Positions 8,043 through 16,594 of a stretch of DNA of 42,652 bases are shown piece after piece. Where the stretch lies: positions 1 to 42,652 of the forward strand of contig JAITWS010000042.1 of assembly GCA_031285185.1 (NCBI GenBank), given 5' to 3'. The DNA comes from Methylobacillus sp. (GTDB lineage Bacteria > Pseudomonadota > Gammaproteobacteria > Burkholderiales > Methylophilaceae). Each line of letters starts with the position of its first letter. Positions within the stretch are counted from its first letter, which is position 1. Below the pieces are notes generated by a model. It was given only the letters and a program-made list of their open reading frames with translations. It was not told the DNA's origin and did not search any database. The position numbers and the translations under genes were made by a program.

Positions 8043-8969
8043 ATGAATTTCACGCTCCGACAACTTGAAGTATTCGTCGCCATCGCGAAGAGCGGCAATG
8101 TCTCGCGCGCGGCGGATGCGATCCCGCTTTCGCAATCGGCGACCAGCACCGCGCTCGGCGAATTTGAACGCCAGTTCGACGTGCAACTGTTCGACCGCGT
8201 GGGCAAATCGCTGCGCCTGAACGAGATCGGGCAACAGTTGTTGCCACGCGCCGTGGAGCTGCTCGACCGCGCGAATGAGGTTGAGGAATTGCTCGAAGGC
8301 CGCGCCGGTTTTGGTTCGCTCAACATCGGCGCGACGCTCACCATAGGCAATTATCTGACCACGCTCATCGTCGCGAAATTTCTGCAACGCCATCCGCAAA
8401 GTCAGGTGCAACTCGCGGTGCACAACACCGCGACCATCGTGAACAAAATCGCGCGTTACGAGCTGGATATCGGGCTGATCGAAGGCGATTGCAACCATCC
8501 CGATCTGGACGTGCAACCGTGGATCGCGGACGAACTCACGGTGTTTTGCGCGCCCGACCACCCGCTCGCCAAAATGAAGCGCGTGTCATTGAAACGCCTC
8601 TTGGCCGAGCAATGGATATTGCGCGAAAAAGGCTCCGGCACGCGCGAAACCTTCGACCGCGCGACGCGCAACCATCACGCGCAATTGAAAATCCGCCTCG
8701 AACTGGAACACACCGAAGCGATCAAACGCGCCGTGGAATCCGGCCTCGGCCTCGGCTGCATTTCGCGTCTCGCGCTGAAAGACGCCTTCCGGCGCGGCAG
8801 CCTCGTGCCGCTGAACACGCCCGATCTGGATTTGCATCGCAATTTTTATTTTCTCCGGCACAAACAAAAATACCAGACCGCCGGAATGCGCGAATTTCTC
8901 GCGCTATGCCGCGAAATGACCAAAGGACTGCGCCGCAGCGACAAGATCGAATTGCCGCTGATCGCGTGA
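8043..8969 (+). CDS. LysR-family transcriptional regulator, YeiE-like
   Basis: A 308-residue LysR-type regulator. The N-terminal winged helix-turn-helix spans about residues 3-62 (FTLRQLEVFVAIAKSGNVSRAADAIPLSQSATSTAL), followed by a linker helix and a periplasmic-binding-like effector domain (GSLNIGATLTIGNYL ... YELDIGLIEGDC). The wording LREKGSGTRETFDRA and EHTEAIKRAVESGLGLGCISRLAL is typical of the YeiE/CysL-like branch. The effector is unknown. It is divergent from etfBA and followed on the same strand by the ETF:quinone oxidoreductase, so control of ETF electron flow is a reasonable inference. Confidence 0.9.
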   Translation: MNFTLRQLEVFVAIAKSGNVSRAADAIPLSQSATSTALGEFERQFDVQLFDRVGKSLRLNEIGQQLLPRAVELLDRANEVEELLEGRAGFGSLNIGATLTIGNYLTTLIVAKFLQRHPQSQVQLAVHNTATIVNKIARYELDIGLIEGDCNHPDLDVQPWIADELTVFCAPDHPLAKMKRVSLKRLLAEQWILREKGSGTRETFDRATRNHHAQLKIRLELEHTEAIKRAVESGLGLGCISRLALKDAFRRGSLVPLNTPDLDLHRNFYFLRHKQKYQTAGMREFLALCREMTKGLRRSDKIELPLIA

Positions 8970-8971
8970 TT

Positions 8972-9153
8972 TTCATTCCCCTTCAGCATGAAGGGGTGGA
9001 CGCGCAGCGGACGGGGTAGTTCAAAAGAAAAACGCCCCGCAGGGGCACATTGGTTTGAAAACGTGGATATGAGGTGCGATGCTACGCATCTCGTTTTTAT
9101 TGTGAACTACCCCGTCGCCTTCGGCGCCACCCCTTCACAGAAGGGGAATTGAA
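8972..9153. repeat. MITE-like element with long imperfect inverted ends
   Basis: Arms of about 51 bases at 8972-9023 and 9103-9153 are imperfect reverse complements. Both contain a CCCCTTC...GAAGGGG hairpin followed by GGTGG and ACGGGGTAGTTC. The 79-base centre holds smaller hairpins (CCCCGCAGGGG and GAGGTGCG...CGCATCTC) and no open frame. The architecture is that of a non-autonomous mobile element or a paired REP. It fills the gap between the LysR gene and the ETF:quinone oxidoreductase gene. Confidence 0.7.
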
Positions 9154-9207
9154 ACCATCCTCCTTCGGCAAACTCAGGAAGAAGGGGGATTTATTTTTGG
9201 AAAAACC

Positions 9208-10848
9208 ATGCAACGCGACGTTATGACTTACGACATTTTCATCATCGGCGCAGGTCCTGCCGGGCTTGCGGCGGCGGTGCGGCTCAAGCAGCTTGCGGCG
9301 GAATCCGGGCGCGAGATCGGTGTGTGCGTGCTCGAAAAAAGCGCGGAGGTCGGCGCGCATATTGTTTCGGGCGCGGTGATTGATCCCATCGCGCTGGATG
9401 AGCTGATTCCCGATTGGGAGGCGCGGGGCGCGCCGCTCAAAACGCGGGTGACGGAAGAGCATTTTCATATTTTCGGCGAACATCGCGCGCGCGAAATTCC
9501 GCATGTTTTGCTGCCGCCGTTGATGAAAAACAAACGCGCGTATATCGGCAGTCTGGGCGAACTTTGCCGCTGGCTCGCGCAACAGGCGGAATCGTTGGGC
9601 GTGGAAATTTACGCGGGTTTTTCCGCGCGGGAAATGTTGTACGAGGGCGGTCGCGTCGTCGGCGTCATCACCGGCGATATGGGGCGCGATGCTGCGGGCG
9701 AAGAAACGCCGCAATTCGCGCCGGGTATGGAAATCCGCGCGAAATATACCTTGATCGCGGAGGGCGCGCGCGGTTCGCTCACGCGGCAGCTCGAAGAAAA
9801 ATTTGATTTGCGGCGCGATGCTGCGCCGCAAAAATACGGGCTTGGACTCAAGGAAATCTGGCGCGTCGCACCGGAAAAACATCGTCCCGGCTGTGTGGCG
9901 CACAGCCTCGGCTGGCCGCTTGCGGCGGCTACGGGCGGCGGTTCCTTCGTTTATCATTATGGCGAAAATCTCGTGGCGGTCGGCTTCGTCGTGCATCTCG
10001 ATTACGCCAATCCGCACCTTTCCCCGTTCGGCGAATTTCAGCGTTTCAAATCGCATCCAAAAATGCGCGAATTGCTGCAAGGCGGGCAACGCCTCAGCTA
10101 CGGCGCGCGCGCGATCACCGAGGGCGGCTTGCAATCGTGGCCGGAACTTCTCTTTCCCGGCGGCGCGCTCATCGGATGCAGCGCGGGCATGGTCAACGTG
10201 CCGCGCATCAAAGGCACGCACAACGCGATGAAATCGGGAATGCTCGCCGCCGAAGCCGCGTTCGATGCGTGTGTCGGCGGCTCCGAAATGCTCACGGACT
10301 ATGACAAAAAATTACGCGCTTCATGGGTGTGGCGCGATCTCCACGCGGTACGCAATGTGAAGCCGTGGCTGTCGCGCCTTGGCACATGGGGCGGGATGTT
10401 GCTCGGCGGATTTGAAATGTGGCTGGCCGCGCTCGGCCTCACTGCGCCGTGGACGCTGCGTCATCGCAAAGCCGACCACGAATGCACGCGCCTCGCGGCG
10501 GAAATGCCGCAGATGATTTACCCCAAACCCGACGGCATCATCACTTTCGACCGCCTGAGTTCCATCGCACTTTCCAACATCGCGCACCACGCCGATCAGC
10601 CATGCCATTTGCAACTCAAGGATGCCGACGCGCCGGTGCGTTTCAACCTGCCGCGCTTCGACGCGCCGGAGCAGCGCTATTGTCCGGCGGGCGTGTATGA
10701 AATCGAAGAGGAGGGCGACGCGACGCGCCTGCGAATCAACGCGCAAAACTGCATCCACTGCAAAACGTGCGACATCAAGGACATGAAACAAAACATCGTG
10801 TGGACACCGCCGGAAGGCGGAAGCGGGCCGGTGTATTTGGCGATGTGA
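9208..10848 (+). CDS. Electron transfer flavoprotein:ubiquinone oxidoreductase
   Basis: Membrane-associated flavoprotein that passes electrons from reduced ETF to ubiquinone. The 546-residue protein begins with a dinucleotide-binding fold (IFIIGAGPAGLAAAVRL, residues about 10-27), contains FAD-domain segments such as IAEGARGSLTRQL and LLIGCSAGMVNVPRIKGTHNAMKSG, and ends in the 4Fe-4S domain: CPAGVYE followed by NCIHCKTCDIKD. Those four cysteines are the cluster ligands known in the family. The start at 9208 has a GGAAAA ribosome site; ATG at 9223 is an alternative. It belongs functionally with etfBA across the LysR gene. Confidence 0.96.
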   Translation: MQRDVMTYDIFIIGAGPAGLAAAVRLKQLAAESGREIGVCVLEKSAEVGAHIVSGAVIDPIALDELIPDWEARGAPLKTRVTEEHFHIFGEHRAREIPHVLLPPLMKNKRAYIGSLGELCRWLAQQAESLGVEIYAGFSAREMLYEGGRVVGVITGDMGRDAAGEETPQFAPGMEIRAKYTLIAEGARGSLTRQLEEKFDLRRDAAPQKYGLGLKEIWRVAPEKHRPGCVAHSLGWPLAAATGGGSFVYHYGENLVAVGFVVHLDYANPHLSPFGEFQRFKSHPKMRELLQGGQRLSYGARAITEGGLQSWPELLFPGGALIGCSAGMVNVPRIKGTHNAMKSGMLAAEAAFDACVGGSEMLTDYDKKLRASWVWRDLHAVRNVKPWLSRLGTWGGMLLGGFEMWLAALGLTAPWTLRHRKADHECTRLAAEMPQMIYPKPDGIITFDRLSSIALSNIAHHADQPCHLQLKDADAPVRFNLPRFDAPEQRYCPAGVYEIEEEGDATRLRINAQNCIHCKTCDIKDMKQNIVWTPPEGGSGPVYLAM

Positions 10849-10933
10849 TTTGTAGATTGAAAGCCCTTACTCGCTTTCATCTCCGCCCGTCTCTCTTCCT
10901 CGACTTCGCGGAGAGGGGAGAACATTTCCGTTC

Positions 10934-11026
10934 GTTCCCGCGAAAGCGGGAACCCAGCTTATAAACAGGATTGAGTGCAACGAAAACCATATTTCATAAA
11001 AAGCTGGATCCCCGCCTTCGCGGGGA
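10934..11026. repeat. Inverted pair of REP-like hairpins (family 3)
   Basis: A hairpin GTTCCCGC-GAAA-GCGGGAAC (10934-10953) followed by CCAGCTT faces AAGCTGG followed by CCCCGC-CTTC-GCGGGG (11011-11026). The two halves are in opposite orientation about 40 bases apart. This is the common proteobacterial type of REP built around CCCGCxxxxGCGGG and CCAG. The 20 bases at 11007-11026 recur identically inside another repeat at 24993-25012. It lies at the convergent ends of the ETF:quinone oxidoreductase gene and the zinc-ribbon operon. There is no T-run to make it a clear terminator. Confidence 0.8.
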
Positions 11027-11097
11027 TGAACGGAGGTTTGCAGGAGTGAGGGTAGGGGTTATGCCGGAACAGTAACCTGCGCGGGAATTTTCCCCTC

Positions 11098-12072
11098 TCA
11101 ACACCCGTTCACATGCAGCGATTTTTCGCTGGGTGTGCATTCGTGTTTGCTCTCGCCACCTGCGGGGTCTATGCCGGTTTTATCTTCAAACCAGCCACGG
11201 AAACCGCCGTGTTTCTTTTTCTTTTCCTCCGGCTGTGCGTCGGTTGCGCCCGCTTGCGCTTGCTGTTCCTGCGGAGGGTGTTGCGCGGTGACCGGCTCTT
11301 TTTTCGACGGTGTATTCGATTTGCCCGCATCTGCTTTTGAGTTGTTCGTGGCGGGTTTTTTCTGCGCGGAAGTCGCCGGTTTTTTCTTGGGCGCTTCTTC
11401 GGTCGGAGCGGATTTTTTTGTCGCGGGCGATGCTGCCTGTTTGTCTTCTTGTTGCGGAACCGCATCGGCGGGCGGCGCGGCTTCGCTGTCCGGCGGAGTC
11501 TCGACCTCGGACATTTCTTCGGAATTTCCTGCTCCAGATGTCTGCGTATTTGTTTCTTTCGTGGTTGTTGATGGCGGCTGTGCAGCCTCCGCCGGTGTTT
11601 GGGGTTGCTCGGTGGTGGGTGTTTCCGAGGTTGCAATGGATGAGGCGGTTTTGTGTTTGTACCAGAAAAACGCACCAACAGCGCCAGCAATCACCAGCAC
11701 CCCAACCAACACCAGTGCCAGCACCAACACTCCCCGACCGGATTTCTTGGGTGGATTGCTTTCGTTTTGCGGTGATGGCGGTTGCGTTGCTTCGACAGTG
11801 GGCACATCAGGCTTGATGTCCGCGCTGGCCGCTACGAAAGCGGGTTCAATGGTTTTGGCTACGGAGCTGTCAGGTGCGTTGTCCGTGCCGGTGGGCACTG
11901 TGTTTGCCGGTTCAGCGGTCTCGGGAGCAGAGGTATCGGACATCGGCGCAAGAGGTGTAATCGTCGGCAATTTCGCGCCGCAACCGATGCAGAATTTGGA
12001 CGGTGGTTGATTTTGCTGCTTCCCGCACGCAGGACAAAAAACGGCTTGGGGCTGGGATGAATTTTCTGACAT
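11098..12072 (-). CDS. Zinc-ribbon single-pass membrane protein with long low-complexity linker
   Basis: A 324-residue protein I do not recognise as a named family. It starts with a zinc ribbon (CPACGKQ ... FCIGCGAK, residues about 13-34). An acidic, Pro/Thr-rich stretch follows, then one transmembrane helix (about 118-138, VLVLALVLVGVLVIAGAVGAF), then about 150 residues rich in Pro, Ala, Glu and Lys. It ends in a short conserved-looking tail (GGFRGWFEDKTGIDP) with two cysteines (HEC and terminal GC). The ribbon would be cytoplasmic and the linker periplasmic if topology follows the positive-inside rule. It is last of three genes; 33 bases separate it from the gene upstream. Confidence 0.8.
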   Translation of the reverse strand: MSENSSQPQAVFCPACGKQQNQPPSKFCIGCGAKLPTITPLAPMSDTSAPETAEPANTVPTGTDNAPDSSVAKTIEPAFVAASADIKPDVPTVEATQPPSPQNESNPPKKSGRGVLVLALVLVGVLVIAGAVGAFFWYKHKTASSIATSETPTTEQPQTPAEAAQPPSTTTKETNTQTSGAGNSEEMSEVETPPDSEAAPPADAVPQQEDKQAASPATKKSAPTEEAPKKKPATSAQKKPATNNSKADAGKSNTPSKKEPVTAQHPPQEQQAQAGATDAQPEEKKKKHGGFRGWFEDKTGIDPAGGESKHECTPSEKSLHVNGC

Positions 12073-12105
12073 GTCATGTTTTCCTATTCAATAGGGGCGT
12101 TGTCA

Positions 12106-13902
12106 TCAGGATTTTATCGGCTTTCCGCATTCTCCACAAAAGCTGGCTCCGGCGTCCAGTTTTGTGCCGCAATACATGCACCAACGCGGGGCATTGTCCG
12201 CAATATCCTCATTTTGCGCGGCAGCACCGACCAGCAACGCAATTTTTTCTGGTGGCGGCAATTTTTTGTCCGGCTCACGCACCGCCTGATCCAGCAAGCT
12301 GATACGGTGTGCCCGATCAAAATCCTGAGCGGTTGTCGGCGCAATTACCATGGAGCGCGCCTCGCCGAATTGTTTCAGGAGGGTGGCATACTCCTTGGCC
12401 ATGTCGGGAAGTCCGCGCATACCAATCAACTGACGTGGCGCGTCCTTGCCAAAAATCACCGTGTCAATTTCGGATACCCACACGCGCATGGTCATGCTTT
12501 CAATATTGATCACGTTTTTGGTGGTTTGCACATTGCTTGATATCTGGTTGCCGATATTGACACGCCCGGATTCAAAGCTGCCATTGATTTCCACCCAGAT
12601 CAACTCCGAGATGAAATCAAACCGTCCCCACAGGATATGGGCGGCGCGATAGCAAAACAGGCTTACCGCAATCAGGCTGAGCGCGTAAGCCGCAGTCATT
12701 GAGGACGGCTCACCGGCCAGGATATTGCGTTCCATCAGCAATGCTGCAAACGCGCCCATGCACAAATACACGAACGCCAAACCAGTGAGTAACGTCAGCC
12801 AACGAAATCGAGGAGTCGACAGCGCGTGACCAATGCCGGTCACTGCGCGATTTGATTGCGGTCGAGGTTGTGTTTCCTCAAAAATTTCCGCCGTGAATTG
12901 TCCCTGCTGCCCTTCCACGATCGGGAGGCGGCGCGTGTATTTTCGATTCGGAATCCGGCTGTACCATTTTTCCATCAAAATGCGGTCAAGCTCTTCTATC
13001 AGCTTGTTGGGGTGTGCATTCATTGTTACCGTATCCGTCTCGCGCGCCGATCCAACGATCTGCGGCGCGGGGTGCAACTGGTTACGCAGGGCGGCTCCGA
13101 AAACGATGCAGCCAATCAAAGCGCAAATCAGCGCGACAGCAAGCGCGGTATTGATCGAAAGCTGGCCGAGGTTGGGCAGATGGGGCGCAGCCAGAGCCAG
13201 AATGACGGGACCCAGCACCGCCAGTACAATGAGAACGACCAAGCCCCCGCTGCCTACTTGCGCGGTTTCGGTCACGGAGCCGGAATTTTTGCCGGGTTGC
13301 TTCATCATCGGACGCAGTACTTGCGGCGCGGCAAATGCGGCATATACCAAACCTATCCATGCGCTTGATTCGCCTTGTCCAAACATGAGCCAGCACAATA
13401 GAAAACTGATGCAGGTTACGGTCAGCGACAGAAAATTATGAAACAAGGTCTGCGCGGTGCGCTGGACAACAATCGGCGCGAATATCAAGTTGGGCAGCCA
13501 CGAGTACAGCAGTCCGTTAAGCGCCCCTTTGGGTTCGCGGAACGAGATCGCATTTTGGCGCAGGGTTTCCTTATAGAAGTTTGCGTCGGGGGTGTCGCCG
13601 CTTTTGTTGTTTTCCAACGGCGGTGCCAGACTGTCGGGGCGATTGCGGCCAAAGAAATAACGCAGTTGGCTGAATGCGCGCGCGAACAGGCCTATGCTCA
13701 GCAATAGCAAAGCAACGGAAATGCCGATTACGGCAAAAACATGCTCGTCCGGGTTGTGGGCGAGTTGTTCGCGCACGGAAATCATGCCGATCAAGCCAGC
13801 GAGCAGCACAATGCTGCCGGAAACCATGAGGGAAAGATTCTCGACCTTGTAGGGGTTGGGAAACTCAAAGATCTGACTTTCCGGGTTAAATTCGTAGCTC
13901 AT
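12106..13902 (-). CDS. Multi-pass membrane protein with C-terminal zinc ribbon
   Basis: A 598-residue protein of unknown function. About eight hydrophobic segments are visible: two near the start, four between roughly residues 145 and 270, and two around 370-430. Then comes a soluble region with a segment reading WGRFDFISELIWVEINGSFESGRVNIGNQI, and at the very end a zinc ribbon (CMYCGTKLDAGASFCGECGK). The start at 13902 (MSYEFNPESQ) is preferred over the longer frame, which overlaps the upstream gene. It is the middle gene of the zinc-ribbon operon. The soluble part might be a ligand or envelope-stress sensor, but nothing proves this. Confidence 0.82.
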   Translation of the reverse strand: MSYEFNPESQIFEFPNPYKVENLSLMVSGSIVLLAGLIGMISVREQLAHNPDEHVFAVIGISVALLLLSIGLFARAFSQLRYFFGRNRPDSLAPPLENNKSGDTPDANFYKETLRQNAISFREPKGALNGLLYSWLPNLIFAPIVVQRTAQTLFHNFLSLTVTCISFLLCWLMFGQGESSAWIGLVYAAFAAPQVLRPMMKQPGKNSGSVTETAQVGSGGLVVLIVLAVLGPVILALAAPHLPNLGQLSINTALAVALICALIGCIVFGAALRNQLHPAPQIVGSARETDTVTMNAHPNKLIEELDRILMEKWYSRIPNRKYTRRLPIVEGQQGQFTAEIFEETQPRPQSNRAVTGIGHALSTPRFRWLTLLTGLAFVYLCMGAFAALLMERNILAGEPSSMTAAYALSLIAVSLFCYRAAHILWGRFDFISELIWVEINGSFESGRVNIGNQISSNVQTTKNVINIESMTMRVWVSEIDTVIFGKDAPRQLIGMRGLPDMAKEYATLLKQFGEARSMVIAPTTAQDFDRAHRISLLDQAVREPDKKLPPPEKIALLVGAAAQNEDIADNAPRWCMYCGTKLDAGASFCGECGKPIKS

Positions 13903-13936
13903 GCAAGTTTCCCGCGTTGTTTTTTTGGATGTGTGA

Positions 13937-15118
13937 TCAAATCGGATTTTTCGCGCCGCATTCGCCGCAAAACAGGGCATCCGGCTCAAGTACGGCGGAG
14001 CATTGGGTGCATTTACGGGGCGTTTCCTTTATGGGCGCAGCGGGCGGCATATCCGGTTCAGACGCGGTTTCCGTGATCGGCTGCGTGGTGGTGCTTGTTG
14101 CCTTTGCTTCGTTTATTTGCGCTTGGGCACGATCACGCGCTTCCTGCGTGCGACGTTTGGCTTCTTCGAGGCGCTCTTGAATTTTTTCCTCGGTTTTGCC
14201 GAACTCCAATCCCTCAACTGCTTGCAGGTAAATGAGGCAGGTGCCGTTGGTGAATACAAGAAAGGGAATGGCGGCACCCATCGTGAACAGCAATCCGGTG
14301 GCAAAGAAGAAAGCCTTTGTGTAGGAGGCTGTTGTCGCAAGATCGCCGGATCCATAACCCATACCTCCCATTCCCCCCGTCCAGAAAGCCAGACCACCCA
14401 TGGGTGAAATGCCGAGTCTGGCGGATAGCCCTGTTACAAAGGAGGAGCCGGAAGATAAAATGAAAAAGATCACCGAGGAAATCAGCCCAACGATCAAAGC
14501 CAATACTACGAGGTTGATGAGCACGGTAAGCAACCGCCTTCGCGCGATGCCGAACAGACGCGCAACAACCTGTATGGTTGAGTTGCCTTCCCACACCGCC
14601 GGAGCAGCCAGCGGAAATCCGATATAAAATAGCAGGGCAATCGTTGTGCCTACGATCACGGCAAGAATGGGGAATGCCAACGCATAAAGAAAGGAACCGA
14701 CCACCGGTATTTTGCATACGAGCAGTACCAGCAGTGCGACCAGTGCCACAACCATAAAAATCAGGAACAGCAGAAACGCCACACCCAGCAGACGATGCAC
14801 GGTAAAGATGGCTTGCATCAGCGCATCAAGCAATCCGGTTTTCTGATTTTGCAGCCGCCGCATAAGCAAAATCCCCACGGATGAGTAGCCGATCAGGCAG
14901 ACAATGAACGCGACAAATGCGGACACGCCGGTTGAAATCCAGAATGCGACCATGCCGTGCATGATGCTGTTTCTTGCCACCCATGTGACGAGTAGGGATG
15001 CCAGAAATGTCGCCACGGCAGCGATCAAGACCATGACCAATGCGCGCCAGTTGGTTACGGCTTCCGTGGCACGTAACAAGCCATACAAAGATTGCATGTT
15101 TACTTCCGGTTTTTCCAT
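13937..15118 (-). CDS. Multi-pass membrane protein with C-terminal coiled coil and zinc ribbon
   Basis: A 393-residue protein of unknown family. About six hydrophobic segments occupy residues 25-290, with a Gly-rich stretch (FWTGGMGGMGYGSGD) before the last. A charged helix likely to form a coiled coil follows (about 303-345, EEKIQERLEEAKRRTQEARD and onward), and the protein ends in a zinc ribbon (CTQCSAVLEPDALFCGECGA). It is first of three genes, followed 34 bases later by the second ribbon membrane protein. Matching ribbons on three otherwise different proteins suggest a common assembly partner or mutual association. Confidence 0.82.
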   Translation of the reverse strand: MEKPEVNMQSLYGLLRATEAVTNWRALVMVLIAAVATFLASLLVTWVARNSIMHGMVAFWISTGVSAFVAFIVCLIGYSSVGILLMRRLQNQKTGLLDALMQAIFTVHRLLGVAFLLFLIFMVVALVALLVLLVCKIPVVGSFLYALAFPILAVIVGTTIALLFYIGFPLAAPAVWEGNSTIQVVARLFGIARRRLLTVLINLVVLALIVGLISSVIFFILSSGSSFVTGLSARLGISPMGGLAFWTGGMGGMGYGSGDLATTASYTKAFFFATGLLFTMGAAIPFLVFTNGTCLIYLQAVEGLEFGKTEEKIQERLEEAKRRTQEARDRAQAQINEAKATSTTTQPITETASEPDMPPAAPIKETPRKCTQCSAVLEPDALFCGECGAKNPI

Positions 15119-15201
15119 GATGACGATCCCTGTGCGCGTTGAAAATATAGTCCCATTTTAGTTTTCGGGTTGCGGATATTGTAATTCCCCTTTTTCGCCG
15201 G

Positions 15202-15215
15202 GGCAAAATTTTGCC
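15202..15215. promoter_or_regulatory. 14-bp perfect palindrome between divergent promoters
   Basis: GGCAAAATTTTGCC lies in the 141-base gap between the zinc-ribbon operon (start 15118, minus) and nnrS (start 15260, plus). It is a possible operator. It does not match the FNR box (TTGAT-N4-ATCAA), and I see no clear FNR or NsrR site in the gap. Confidence 0.3.
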
Positions 15216-15259
15216 AAGCGGTCGAAATTTGGGATAATTCCATTCCGTATAATCATGCA

Positions 15260-16507
15260 ATGGAAATCCAGCTTATGACTTCCCCGGCGACACATAATGT
15301 TTGGCGCGTATTCAGCGCGGTTCCGCACCGCATGTTTTTTCTCACGGGCGCGGCGCAACTGGTGTTGGTCATGGCGTGGTGGCTGGTGGATCTGACGGGG
15401 CGCTACGCCGCGCTGCACGCGCCGATCGCGTGGACGGCATCGCCGCCGGACGCGCACGCTTTTCTCATGCTGTTCGGCATTTTTCCCTTCTTCATGTTCG
15501 GCTTTCTCATGACGGTTTATCCGCGCTGGATGAACGGCGAACTGGTGGAGCGGCGTTTTTACGTTCCCGCGTCCCTGCTCATGTCGGCGGGCATGGCGGT
15601 GTTTTATCCCGGCCTGCTGTGGAAGGGCGCATTGGCGGTTTCCGCGCTGCTGTATCTCGTGGGATGGGGCATCGGACTGGCCGCGCTGCGGCGCGTTTAT
15701 CTGCGCGCCAAACATCCCGACAAACGCCACGCGCGCATCACCGGAACCATGCTGGCGTTCGGCGCAGCGATGAGCGCGGGATGGTACGCGGGCATATTTT
15801 TCAACTGGAATTTTCCGCTGACGCTGGTGAAAAACGCGGGCGTGTGGCTGTTTTTGCTGCCGATATTTTTCGCGGTCAGCCACCGCATGATTCCGTTTTT
15901 TTCCGCCAATGTGATACCGAATTACACCATCGTGCGCCCCGACTGGGCGCTCATGGTCGTGCCGCCCGCCGCGCTGGTTCACCTCGCGCTGGAGATGGCG
16001 GGCTGCGTCGCGTGGACGTGGATTCCCGATCTCGCCATCGCCGCCACCGCGCTTTATCTCACCCGGGCATGGCGCTTCCGCGCGAGCTTCGCGCAACCCA
16101 TACTCGCCATGCTGCACATCGGATTCGCCTGGCTCGGCATCGCCGCGCTGCTGTTCGCCGCGCAAAGTTTCGCCGCGCTGTGCGGAATGGAAATACTCGC
16201 CAAAGCGCCGCTGCACGCGCTCACCATAGGCTATTTCGGCGGCATGGTGCTTGCCATGGTCACGCGCGTCACGCTCGGCCATTCCGGGCGCTTGCTCGTG
16301 GTCGAAAAATCGGTCTGGTGGATGTTTCTGCTGTTCCAGTTGACAGCGCTCTTCCGCATCATCGGCGATCTGCCCGGACTTCCGCCCGCCGCGCGCGGCC
16401 ACAGCTACCTCTGCGCGGCGGCGCTGTGGCTGCTGTGTTTCACGTTCTGGGCAACGCGCTATCTGCCGATTTATTGGCGACCGCGCGAGGACGGGCAGCC
16501 GGGATAG
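15260..16507 (+). CDS. nnrS: NnrS family heme-copper membrane protein
   Basis: A 415-residue integral membrane protein with about twelve hydrophobic segments. Family features seen are PHRMFFLTGAAQ near the start, DAHAFLMLFGIFPFFMFGFLMTVYPRWM, SHRMIPFFSANV, HALTIGYFGGMVLAMVTRVTLGHSGR, and LPIYWRPREDGQPG at the end. NnrS proteins are linked to nitric oxide stress tolerance and denitrification in proteobacteria. No denitrification genes are nearby in this window. The start at 15260 gives MEIQLMTSPATHNVW; the ATG at 15275 is also possible. Opposite-strand frames here are shadows of GC-rich codons. Confidence 0.93.
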   Translation: MEIQLMTSPATHNVWRVFSAVPHRMFFLTGAAQLVLVMAWWLVDLTGRYAALHAPIAWTASPPDAHAFLMLFGIFPFFMFGFLMTVYPRWMNGELVERRFYVPASLLMSAGMAVFYPGLLWKGALAVSALLYLVGWGIGLAALRRVYLRAKHPDKRHARITGTMLAFGAAMSAGWYAGIFFNWNFPLTLVKNAGVWLFLLPIFFAVSHRMIPFFSANVIPNYTIVRPDWALMVVPPAALVHLALEMAGCVAWTWIPDLAIAATALYLTRAWRFRASFAQPILAMLHIGFAWLGIAALLFAAQSFAALCGMEILAKAPLHALTIGYFGGMVLAMVTRVTLGHSGRLLVVEKSVWWMFLLFQLTALFRIIGDLPGLPPAARGHSYLCAAALWLLCFTFWATRYLPIYWRPREDGQPG

Positions 16508-16534
16508 GGGTTTAAATTTCTCTTCGGAAAAATG

Positions 16535-16555
16535 GGGCGGGTTTGAAACCCGCCC
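16535..16555. repeat. REP-like palindrome (family 1), single copy
   Basis: One 21-base GGGCGGGTTT-G-AAACCCGCCC palindrome followed by TTACG, in the gap between nnrS and ispD. It has the same orientation as the right-hand copy at 6202. Confidence 0.85.
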
Positions 16556-16594
16556 TTACGCTGTCCTCACCACGGAAGGTGAATCAAGCGTGCT

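Noticed and set aside
15158..16402. A 414-codon minus-strand frame over nnrS
   Set aside because: Low-complexity Arg/His/Gln composition and antisense to a clear polytopic NnrS.
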